A stretch of DNA of 64,000 nucleotides from a virus. Below, one piece after another: positions 57,345 to 64,000 of this stretch. The notes beneath the pieces were generated by a model. It had not been told where the DNA came from. It saw nothing but the letters and a program-made list of their open reading frames with translations, and searched no databases. The DNA is taken from positions 1 through 64,000 of IMG/VR virus record IMGVR_UViG_3300042336_000327. The stretch is one strand, 5' to 3'. Both the position numbers and the translations under genes were made by a program. Each line of letters starts with the position of its first letter. Within the stretch, counting starts at the first letter, position 1.

Positions 57345-57357
57345 AATTTGCTATAAT
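57328..57357 (+). promoter_or_regulatory. Consensus sigma-70 promoter for the Sm-like/gp43 operon
   Basis: TTGACA, 18-base spacer, TGC-TATAAT. Both boxes are perfect and the -10 is extended. The -35 overlaps the terminator stem. The first gene begins at 57380. Confidence 0.9.
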
Positions 57358-57379
57358 AGTAAGGAGAAGTACTGAACGC

Positions 57380-57724
57380 ATGTCAATCAAATTAGTTATT
57401 CTGAAATCTGGGGAAACTGTTATTTCAGATGCAAAAGAGTTGATTGTTGAAGAAGATAAAATTGTTGGATATCTTCTAAACAATCCTTTTAAAATTACCA
57501 GTCAAAAGTCACTTCTTCTTACTGAAGAAGTGAAGGATAGTGATAGTATGGTCGAAATCACTATGTCTCCATGGATTCTTTTAACCTCTGATACTGCTAT
57601 TCCAATCAAACCTGATTGGGTGGTTACAGTTGTCGAGCCAATGGAATCTGTTAAGCAAATGTATGAGGAGAGAGTAAATGCCTTTAAACAACAAACAGAT
57701 CAAGGGACTTCTTCTGAAAGTTGA
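57380..57724 (+). CDS. Sm-like (LSm-type) small phage protein, copy 2
   Basis: 114 residues. SIKLVILKSGETVISDAKEL, YLLNNPFKIT and VEITMSPWILLTSDTAIPIK then PDWVVTVVEP follow the Sm-like strand order and align with the protein at 42326 (PW-LT-D block). A helical tail with EPMESVKQMYEERVNAFKQQ follows. It overlaps the next, related gene by 47 bases. It heads the transcript that includes DNA polymerase. RNA binding is a family-based guess. Confidence 0.72.
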   Translation: MSIKLVILKSGETVISDAKELIVEEDKIVGYLLNNPFKITSQKSLLLTEEVKDSDSMVEITMSPWILLTSDTAIPIKPDWVVTVVEPMESVKQMYEERVNAFKQQTDQGTSSES

Positions 57725-57938
57725 TAACGTAGTTATCTGTGAAGTCATTGAGGTTGAGGCAGAACCAGGGGAACCTAACTGCAAAATAATCAATCCATAT
57801 GAGTTCGTTGATGGTGAATTGGTTCCATGGCCAGAAGTATCTGGTCAAAATGAATTAATGCTTCGCTCCAGTGACATTCTTACTGTAGTTGAACCAAAAG
57901 AAGAAATTATTCAAAAGTATCTTGAACTAACTGCATAA
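57678..57938 (+). CDS. Sm-like small phage protein, copy 3 (divergent)
   Basis: 86 residues, ATG inside the previous gene behind a GAGGAG-like ribosome site. IKGLLLKVDNVVICEVIEVE, INPYEFVDGELVPWPEVSGQ and MLRSSDILTVVEPKEEIIQK keep the same plan as copy 2, including the closing TVVEP. The large overlap (47 bases) with its paralogue suggests duplication and compaction. It overlaps the gp43 start by one base, hinting at coupling to polymerase synthesis. Confidence 0.68.
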   Translation: MPLNNKQIKGLLLKVDNVVICEVIEVEAEPGEPNCKIINPYEFVDGELVPWPEVSGQNELMLRSSDILTVVEPKEEIIQKYLELTA

Positions 57939-60439
57939 TGCGATTTTATACTAACGTCCAGATGGTCGGGGATCACTTCTTGGTCCGTGGTTATGAAAAT
58001 GGAAAACATTTCATTACCCGTGAGAAGTTTAACCCGACTCTTTTTATCCCTGCAAATAAAAAAACAAAATATAAAACTCTTACGGGAGATTACGTGGATG
58101 AGATTCATCCTGGAACTGTCCGCGAATGTCGAGAGTTTATTAAAAAGTATGAGAATGTTGAGGGATTTAAAATTTATGGAAACGATAAGTACATCTATCA
58201 GTATATCTCTGAAACGTATCCTGAAGAAGAATTAAAGTTTGACATCAATAAAATTAAACTCACTACTCTTGATATTGAGGTTGCATCGGAGAATGGATTC
58301 CCTGATGTAGAGTCTGCTGCAGAGGAAGTTCTTCTTATCACAATTCAAGATTATGCTACGAAACGAATTCGTACCTGGGGTCTTGGACCTTTCAACAATC
58401 CAGGCAAAGATGTAGTCTATAAGCAGTTTTCTACTGAGTATGATTTATTGCATGATTTTATCAACTGGTGGATGATTGAAGAAAATACTCCAGAGGTGAT
58501 AACTGGATGGAATATCCAACTGTATGATATTCCATATCTTGCCCGTCGTTTAGATCGTGTTCTTGGCGAAAAATTGATGAAGAGATTATCTCCTTGGGGT
58601 CTTGTCACTGAGGATGAAGTGTATATTTCTGGACGTAAGCATATTTCTTATGATGTTGGTGGAATCACTCAACTGGACTATCTGGATTTGTATAAAAAAT
58701 TCACTTATACTAATCAAGAATCTTATCGTCTTGACCATATTGCAAATGTGGAATTGGGGCAGAAAAAACTTGACCACTCTGAGTTTGATACTTTTAAAGA
58801 CTTCTACACCAAGGGTTGGCAAAAATTTGTAGAGTATAACATTCTTGACGTGAAACTTGTTGATCGTCTGGAAGATAAGATGAAACTTATTGAACTTGCC
58901 GTGACAATGGCACTTGACGCAAAGGTCAATTTTGTCGATGTGTTTTTTCAAGTAAGAATGTGGGACAGTATCATTTACAATTATCTCAAGAAGAGAAACA
59001 TTGTAATTCCCCCAAAAGAACGTTCTGATAAGGATTCTAAGTATGCTGGTGCTTATGTTAAGGAACCGATTCCTGGAATGTATGATTGGGTGGTAAGTTT
59101 TGACTTGAACTCTCTGTACCCTCACCTGATTATGCAATACAACATCTCTCCAGAAACCCTTCTGGACGAGAGGCATCCAACTGTAACTGTTGATAAGATT
59201 CTAAATCAGGATCTTACCTTTGAGTTGTATAAAGATAAGGCAGTGTGTGCTAATGGAGCAATGTTCCGCAAAGATGTGCGTGGGTTCCTCCCAGAACTGA
59301 TGGAAAAAATCTATCAAGACCGCACTATCTACAAAAAGAAAATGCTTGCAGCAAAGCAAGAATATGAAAAGACTAAAAATAAGGAATTAGTTAAAGAGAT
59401 TGCTCGGTGTAACAATATCCAAATGGCGAGGAAGATTCAACTTAACTCTGCTTATGGTGCTATCGGCAATCAGTATTTCCGTTATTACAAATTAGCAAAC
59501 GCTGAGGCAATCACTTTGTCTGGTCAGGTTTCTATCCGTTGGATTGAGAACAAGATGAATGCCTATCTAAACAAAATTCTCAAGACAAAAGAGGTTGATT
59601 ATGTTATTGCTTCTGATACTGACTCCATTTATCTTGATATGGGTCCTCTGGTTGAAAGTGTATACAAGGGAAGAGAGAAAACTACTCAAAGCGTTGTTTC
59701 GTTCCTTGATAAGGTCGCTAAGGTGGAACTTGAGAAGTATATTGAAAGTTGCTACCAAGAACTGGCAGACTATGTGAATGCCTATGACCAGAAGATGCAG
59801 ATGAAGCGTGAGAACATTGCCGAGCGTGGAATCTGGACTGCTAAGAAGCGTTATATCCTCAATGTCTGGGATAGTGAAGGTGTTCGCTATGAAGAACCCA
59901 AACTCAAGATTATGGGAATTGAAGCAGTCAAATCTTCTACACCAGCACCTTGTCGCAAGATGATTAAGGATGGTCTCAAACTGATGATGAATGGAACTGA
60001 AGAAGAGGTGATTGAGTTTATTGATAAGTGTCGTGAAGAATTTAAAAGTCTTCCACCAGAACAAATTGCTTTTCCACGTACTGCTTCTGATGTTCGTAAG
60101 TATCATTCTTCTTCCAGCATTTATGCACCTAAAACTCCAATTCATATTCGTGGAGCACTTTTGTTTAACTACTACGTCAAAGACAAAAAACTCACTAATA
60201 AGTATTCATTAATCAATAATGGTGAGAAGGTTAAATACATTTTCTTAAAAAAACCAAATACTATTCAAGAAAACGTCATTTCATTCATTCAGGAATTTCC
60301 TAAGGAACTTGCTCTTGACAAATACATTGACTATGAATTACAATTTGAAAAGAGTTTCTTAGATCCACTCAAGTCAATCCTTGATACGATTGGATGGAAT
60401 GTGGAAAAAACTGTAAACCTTGAATTATTTTTTGCCTAA
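57938..60439 (+). CDS. 43: DNA polymerase gp43 (family B)
   Basis: 833 residues (T4: 898), one uninterrupted gene. Exonuclease motifs: LDIEVASENG (D112, E114), ITGWNIQLYDIPYL and YNILDVKLVDRL. Polymerase motifs: FDLNSLYPHLIMQY (D389), KIQLNSAYGAIGNQ and ASDTDSIYLDM (D560, D562). It replicates the genome with gp45, gp44/62, gp41. No intron or split, which some relatives have. TAATG links it to genes on both sides. Confidence 0.97.
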   Translation: MRFYTNVQMVGDHFLVRGYENGKHFITREKFNPTLFIPANKKTKYKTLTGDYVDEIHPGTVRECREFIKKYENVEGFKIYGNDKYIYQYISETYPEEELKFDINKIKLTTLDIEVASENGFPDVESAAEEVLLITIQDYATKRIRTWGLGPFNNPGKDVVYKQFSTEYDLLHDFINWWMIEENTPEVITGWNIQLYDIPYLARRLDRVLGEKLMKRLSPWGLVTEDEVYISGRKHISYDVGGITQLDYLDLYKKFTYTNQESYRLDHIANVELGQKKLDHSEFDTFKDFYTKGWQKFVEYNILDVKLVDRLEDKMKLIELAVTMALDAKVNFVDVFFQVRMWDSIIYNYLKKRNIVIPPKERSDKDSKYAGAYVKEPIPGMYDWVVSFDLNSLYPHLIMQYNISPETLLDERHPTVTVDKILNQDLTFELYKDKAVCANGAMFRKDVRGFLPELMEKIYQDRTIYKKKMLAAKQEYEKTKNKELVKEIARCNNIQMARKIQLNSAYGAIGNQYFRYYKLANAEAITLSGQVSIRWIENKMNAYLNKILKTKEVDYVIASDTDSIYLDMGPLVESVYKGREKTTQSVVSFLDKVAKVELEKYIESCYQELADYVNAYDQKMQMKRENIAERGIWTAKKRYILNVWDSEGVRYEEPKLKIMGIEAVKSSTPAPCRKMIKDGLKLMMNGTEEEVIEFIDKCREEFKSLPPEQIAFPRTASDVRKYHSSSSIYAPKTPIHIRGALLFNYYVKDKKLTNKYSLINNGEKVKYIFLKKPNTIQENVISFIQEFPKELALDKYIDYELQFEKSFLDPLKSILDTIGWNVEKTVNLELFFA

Positions 60440-60603
60440 TGGATTTGCCTATTAACGACGAAGAGCTAAAGAAAATTGTCAGTGCTCTTGGATTTGGGGG
60501 AGATGCTGCTTTGTATCATAAACTAAAACTGGTAAAAGAACTTAGAGAACAGGGTTTACCTTATAAAAAAATACTTCGTGAAGAGTATGGGATGACAGTA
60601 TGA
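60439..60603 (+). CDS. Small protein downstream of gp43, paralogue A
   Basis: 54 residues, ATG overlapping the gp43 stop. MDLPINDEELKKIVSALGFG, then GDAALYHKLKLVKELREQGL. It shares LPI-x-(D/E)-EL, the G-x-x-ALY-x-KL core and size with the next gene, so the pair probably arose by duplication. Similar ALY-KL microproteins are common in phages, without known function. Confidence 0.65.
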   Translation: MDLPINDEELKKIVSALGFGGDAALYHKLKLVKELREQGLPYKKILREEYGMTV

Positions 60604-60758
60604 TAACCCTTCCTATAAGTGAAAAAGAGTTGAACATTATTATTAATAGTTTAAAGGGGAATCATCCTGCTCTTTACTCTAAACTTTGGACTTATAAAAT
60701 GAATGATTTGAATACGGAAAAAAATAAGAATGAATTATCCATCAAACAAAATTATTAA
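60600..60758 (+). CDS. Small protein downstream of gp43, paralogue B
   Basis: 52 residues, ATGA-coupled to paralogue A. MITLPISEKELNIIINSLKG, then NHPALYSKLWTYKMNDL. The ALYSKLW core is the conserved part of this small phage family. Its end overlaps the oxygenase gene by 29 bases in another frame. Confidence 0.6.
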   Translation: MITLPISEKELNIIINSLKGNHPALYSKLWTYKMNDLNTEKNKNELSIKQNY

Positions 60759-61386
60759 TGATTATATCATTTTAGATAATTTTGTACCAGTAAGTTTGCA
60801 AAATGAAATTGAAGAAATGCTACTCTCTTCAAATTTTCCTTGGTATATTTTTTCAGAGATTTGGTTGGGCGCTTCAACCCCACAAAATTTATTGAGTAAT
60901 AAAAATATATTAAATGCTTCTGGATTGGTGCATAATTTTGTAAATGAGGGACTGCCAGGATCCGAATATAGACATTCATTTATTTACATCTTACATTTTT
61001 TATCTAAGGAATTAAAATTTGATGTAAATGAGATTTTGAGGATAAGAGGAAGAACAACCTTTCAATATCCAGAATCAAATCATAATACTTTTTGTGGTCC
61101 GCATGTTGACTTTAGTATGCGTAACGATTACTATAGTCTAATATATTATGCCAATGATTCTGATGGAGACACCTTCTTATTTGAAGAAGAACGAACAGAT
61201 AAAGATTCAAATTTTCATCCAAATCTTTCAAACTTAAAAATAAGACAGAGGATAACTCCAAAAAAGGGAAGATTGTTATTATTTAATGGTAATATCCTAC
61301 ACGCTGGAAACTGCCCAATAAATTCACAAGTTAGGTGTGTTATAAATTATGATTTTACCGCTTCAAAAAACTACTATGGTAATTAA
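60730..61386 (+). CDS. 2-oxoglutarate/Fe(II)-dependent oxygenase-like protein
   Basis: 218 residues. The double-stranded beta-helix shows the metal triad: GPHVDFSM (H125, D127) and ILHAGNC (H191), with R202 in QVRCVINYDF as 2OG-binding residue. N-terminal half is helical. Such oxygenases are frequent in T4-like cyanophages, acting on unknown protein, lipid or nucleic-acid substrates. It separates gp43 from uvsX and is followed by uvsX after two bases. All key residues are present, so it is probably active. Confidence 0.85.
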   Translation: MNYPSNKIINDYIILDNFVPVSLQNEIEEMLLSSNFPWYIFSEIWLGASTPQNLLSNKNILNASGLVHNFVNEGLPGSEYRHSFIYILHFLSKELKFDVNEILRIRGRTTFQYPESNHNTFCGPHVDFSMRNDYYSLIYYANDSDGDTFLFEEERTDKDSNFHPNLSNLKIRQRITPKKGRLLLFNGNILHAGNCPINSQVRCVINYDFTASKNYYGN

Positions 61387-61388
61387 TT

Positions 61389-62396
61389 ATGGATTTTCTT
61401 AAAGAAATTGTAAAAGAGGTTGGTGGTGAATACACCAAACTTGCTTCCGATATTGATGAGACTGAGACTTATGTTGACACGGGTTCGTACATTTTTAACG
61501 CACTGGTTTCAGGTAGCATATTTGGCGGTGTATCTGGCAATAAGATTACTGCTATTGCTGGAGAGTCTAGTACTGGAAAGACTTTCTTTTCTCTCGCTGT
61601 GGTTAAGAATTTTCTTGATAATAACCCCGATGGTTATTGTCTCTACTTTGATACTGAAGCCGCTATTACCAAATCACTCTTGGAGTCACGCGGCATCGAC
61701 ACATCTCGTCTTGTCGTGGTTAATGTTGTCACCGTAGAAGAGTTTCGTGGAAAAGCACTCAAGGCAGTAGATATTTACTTAAAAAAACCTGAAGGAGAAC
61801 GCAAACCTTGTATGTTTGTGCTAGACTCTTTGGGTATGCTTTCAACCGAGAAAGAGATTACCGATGCACTGAATGATAAACAAGTTCGTGATATGACTAA
61901 ATCACAACTTGTCAAAGGTGCTTTCCGTATGCTCACTCTCAAGTTGGGTCAGGCAAACATTCCAATGATTGTAACCAATCACACTTACGATGTCATCGGT
62001 GCTTATGTTCCTACTAAGGAGATGGGAGGTGGCAGCGGTCTTAAGTACGCCGCTTCTACTATCATATATCTTAGTAAGTCTAAGGAAAAGGATGGAAAAG
62101 AAGTCATTGGAAACATTATCAAGGCAAAGACTGCTAAGTCGCGTTTGAGTAAGGAGAATCAACAAGTTGAAGTCCGTTTATTTTATGATGAGCGCGGTCT
62201 TGATCGCTATTATGGTCTTCTGGAACTCGGGGAACTCGCTGGACTCTGGAAGAATGTTGCGGGGCGTTATGAAATTAATGGCAAAAAACTTTATGCGAAA
62301 GAAATCCTAAAAAATCCCGACCAGTATTTTACCGAAGAAGTAATGCAGCAACTTGATGCTGCCGCGAAACAACAATTCTCTTATGGAACGAATTGA
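61389..62396 (+). CDS. uvsX: Recombinase UvsX (RecA-like)
   Basis: 335 residues (T4: 391). Walker A AGESSTGKT (58-65), Walker B CMFVLDSLGML, and the L2-like MIVTNHTYDVIGAYVPTKEM then GGGSGLKYAAS. UvsX forms filaments on single-stranded DNA for strand exchange, with UvsY (40386) as loader. It overlaps gp41 by 14 bases. Confidence 0.96.
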   Translation: MDFLKEIVKEVGGEYTKLASDIDETETYVDTGSYIFNALVSGSIFGGVSGNKITAIAGESSTGKTFFSLAVVKNFLDNNPDGYCLYFDTEAAITKSLLESRGIDTSRLVVVNVVTVEEFRGKALKAVDIYLKKPEGERKPCMFVLDSLGMLSTEKEITDALNDKQVRDMTKSQLVKGAFRMLTLKLGQANIPMIVTNHTYDVIGAYVPTKEMGGGSGLKYAASTIIYLSKSKEKDGKEVIGNIIKAKTAKSRLSKENQQVEVRLFYDERGLDRYYGLLELGELAGLWKNVAGRYEINGKKLYAKEILKNPDQYFTEEVMQQLDAAAKQQFSYGTN

Positions 62397-63762
62397 GACA
62401 ACTATTCTCAGAAACTTAGTATTTAATGAAGACTACTCACGCAAGGTCATTCCTTTCATACAACCAGATTATTTTGAGCAAAAGACGGAAAAGATCATTT
62501 TTGAGGAGATTGTTCAATTCATTGTTAAGTATGGTTCAGCAATCACGATTGAAGCACTCAATATTGAGGTAGAGAATCGCACAGATCTCAATGAAACTGA
62601 AGTCAAAGAGATTCGAGAAATCAATTCGTTTTTAAATGATGCTCCTGTAGAAAAGCAATGGTTACTTGATACTACTGAAAAGTGGTGTCGTGACCGTGCC
62701 ATTTACTTGGCACTTATGGAGTCAATTCATATTGCTGATGGAAATAATGATAAGAAAAATCGTGATGCGATTCCAAGCATTCTTTCTGATGCTCTAGCAG
62801 TATCGTTTGATAATAATATCGGACACGATTATCTTCAGAACTATGAGGAGCGATATGAGTTTTATCACCGTAAAGAAGATAAGATCGAGTTTGATCTGGA
62901 ATATTTCAACAAAATCACAAAGGGTGGGCTCCCTAATAAGACTCTCAATATCGCTCTCGCTGGGACGGGCGTTGGGAAATCGCTATTCATGTGTCATTTG
63001 GCTGCTTCCGTCTTACTGCAAGGCAGGTCCGTTCTCTATATCACTCTTGAAATGGCAGAAGAGCGAATTGCAGAGAGGATTGATGCGAACCTTCTCAATG
63101 TACCGATTCAGCAACTGGTTGATCTCCCACGTTCGACATTCGAGAACAAAGTAAATAGTATTGCAAAGAAGACACAAGGTTCTTTGGTCATCAAAGAATA
63201 CCCAACTGCTTCTGCTCATTCAGGACACTTTAAAGCACTTCTCAATGAACTTGCTCTCAAGAAGTCATTTAGACCTGATATTATTTTCATTGATTACCTT
63301 AATATATGTGCTTCCAGCAGGTATAAGTCAAACCTTTCTGTCAATTCATATTCGTACATTAAGGCAATTGCTGAAGAACTTCGCGGTTTGGCAGTGGAAT
63401 TCAATGTTCCCATTGTCTCTGCTACCCAGACTACTCGCAGTGGTTATGGGAACTCTGATGTTGAACTTACTGATACTAGTGAGTCCTTTGGTCTCCCTGC
63501 TACTGCTGACCTTATGTTTGCCCTTATTAGCACTGAAGAACTTGAACAGTTGGGACAGATTATGGTGAAGCAATTGAAGAACCGTTATAATGACCCCACT
63601 ATCTACAAGCGTTTTATTGTGGGTATTGACCGTGCTAAAATGAGACTGTATGATTGCGAACAGTCAGCACAAAAAGATATACTTGACTCTGGAAACGAAG
63701 ACGAGTATAATGATAACGAAGACAAGAAACCTAAAAAGTCGTTTGAAGGATTTAAATTTTAA
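62383..63762 (+). CDS. 41: Replicative DNA helicase gp41
   Basis: 459 residues (T4: 475) from ATG 62383, which yields MERIETTILRNLVFNEDYSR, matching gp41 starts; an upstream in-frame ATG at 62353 lies further into uvsX. DnaB-type core: GTGVGKS (194-200), IIFIDYLNIC, and SATQTTRSGYGNSD. It unwinds DNA at the fork with primase gp61. The C-terminus is acidic-basic low complexity. TAATG links to the last gene. Confidence 0.95.
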   Translation: MERIETTILRNLVFNEDYSRKVIPFIQPDYFEQKTEKIIFEEIVQFIVKYGSAITIEALNIEVENRTDLNETEVKEIREINSFLNDAPVEKQWLLDTTEKWCRDRAIYLALMESIHIADGNNDKKNRDAIPSILSDALAVSFDNNIGHDYLQNYEERYEFYHRKEDKIEFDLEYFNKITKGGLPNKTLNIALAGTGVGKSLFMCHLAASVLLQGRSVLYITLEMAEERIAERIDANLLNVPIQQLVDLPRSTFENKVNSIAKKTQGSLVIKEYPTASAHSGHFKALLNELALKKSFRPDIIFIDYLNICASSRYKSNLSVNSYSYIKAIAEELRGLAVEFNVPIVSATQTTRSGYGNSDVELTDTSESFGLPATADLMFALISTEELEQLGQIMVKQLKNRYNDPTIYKRFIVGIDRAKMRLYDCEQSAQKDILDSGNEDEYNDNEDKKPKKSFEGFKF

Positions 63763-64000
63763 TGGAAACTGCTAAACACGTAGATTTTGATAAGTATGCT
63801 GAGTTTGTGGATGCTGTAACTTCTGATGCATCCAAAGACTTTCTTTCTCTATCTGATCGCCTTGTTGCTCTTGATGAGAAAGGTGCCAATATTGAGCGTC
63901 TCCTGACTGCTGCTGTTGGTATTAATGCCGAAGGTGGTGAGTTTATGGAAATCGTGAAGAAAATGATTTTCCAAGGCAAACCCTTCAATGAAGATAATCG
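63762..64000 (+). CDS. MazG-like nucleotide pyrophosphohydrolase (3' truncated by window edge)
   Basis: Eighty residues visible, open to the window end. VGINAEGGEFMEIVKKMIFQ then GKPFNEDNR contains the ExxE half (E57, E60) of the metal site of all-alpha NTP pyrophosphohydrolases; the second ExxD half would lie beyond the window. ATG overlaps the gp41 stop. Such enzymes hydrolyse NTPs or dNTPs to monophosphates and may tune nucleotide pools or alarmones. Family call moderate because of truncation. Confidence 0.7.
   Translation, partial: METAKHVDFDKYAEFVDAVTSDASKDFLSLSDRLVALDEKGANIERLLTAAVGINAEGGEFMEIVKKMIFQGKPFNEDN

Noticed and set aside
58586-60145. Two minus-strand frames of nearly 200 codons opposite gp43
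   Set aside because: The + strand holds an intact DNA polymerase with every motif; these frames show no motif or start signals.
62353-62382. Upstream start for gp41
   Set aside because: The start at 62383 gives a normal gp41 N-terminus; ten extra residues (MMLPRNNNSL) look like out-of-frame uvsX sequence.
1-64000. CRISPR arrays, tRNA or rRNA genes, insertion sequences, integrase or attachment sites
   Set aside because: I saw no regularly spaced direct repeats, cloverleaf candidates, transposase-like or integrase-like proteins. A tRNA scan could still find something I missed by eye.

Overview
This window is a contiguous piece of a lytic T4-like myovirus genome, almost certainly a marine one and most likely a cyanophage of Synechococcus or Prochlorococcus. 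The T4 core gene order is unmistakable: gp8, 13-14-15-16-17-18-19-20-67-21-22-23, uvsY-uvsW-55-47-46, and 45-44-62-regA-43-uvsX-41. Accessory genes fit the marine cyanophage branch: a CobS-type AAA+ ATPase, Hsp20, a DUF3110-like protein, small Sm-like proteins and very long Gly/Tyr-repeat structural proteins. I saw no photosynthesis or tRNA genes here, so the host call is an inference. The DNA is AT-rich, every gene I support is on the + strand, genes are packed with frequent ATGA, TAATG or TGATG overlaps, and no gene-free stretch exceeds about 150 bases.

Layout. Positions 2-20546 carry baseplate, fiber and adaptor genes: a giant protein in the gp7 position that runs in from the left edge, gp8, a 2362-residue DUF4815-type protein, four small genes, and an MTD-like fiber. 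Positions 20546-31445 hold the neck and packaging genes (13, 14, 15, 16, 17), with a 3.8-kb block of putative internal and structural proteins inserted between the two terminase subunits. Positions 31530-39775 hold sheath, tube, portal, prohead core, protease, scaffold and major capsid protein, ending in a strong terminator. Positions 39844-46500 hold a tail-completion-like gene, the recombination genes uvsY, uvsW, 47 and 46, and the late sigma factor gp55. Positions 46517-51140 are an accessory region with putative internal head proteins and a VWA/zincin protein paired with the CobS/MoxR-type ATPase. Positions 51181-64000 are the replication module, interrupted by two unidentified small genes, a zincin, a Dam methylase, Hsp20, two Sm-like proteins and a 2OG oxygenase. 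The last gene, MazG-like, is cut by the right edge.

Regulation. T4-type late promoter boxes (TATAAATA, or GATAAATA/AATAAATA) precede several late transcription units, at 8220, 17981, 20151, 31487, 36039, 37160, 46488 and 49583. Sigma-70-type promoters with -35 and extended -10 boxes precede gp55, the DUF3310 gene and the Sm-like/polymerase unit. Intrinsic terminators lie at 39796, 40805, 47376, 49958, 56555 and 57305, several directly followed by a -10 box.

The most interesting items are the HECGH-plus-VWA protein with its AAA+ partner, a set of small late proteins with gp21-type capsid-targeting N-termini, a mosaic basic protein between the terminase genes, a gp14 expanded by Gly-Tyr repeats and a probable lectin-like domain, a terminator whose stem contains the next promoter's -35 box, and an apparent frame-breaking 49-bp insertion in a putative internal virion protein.
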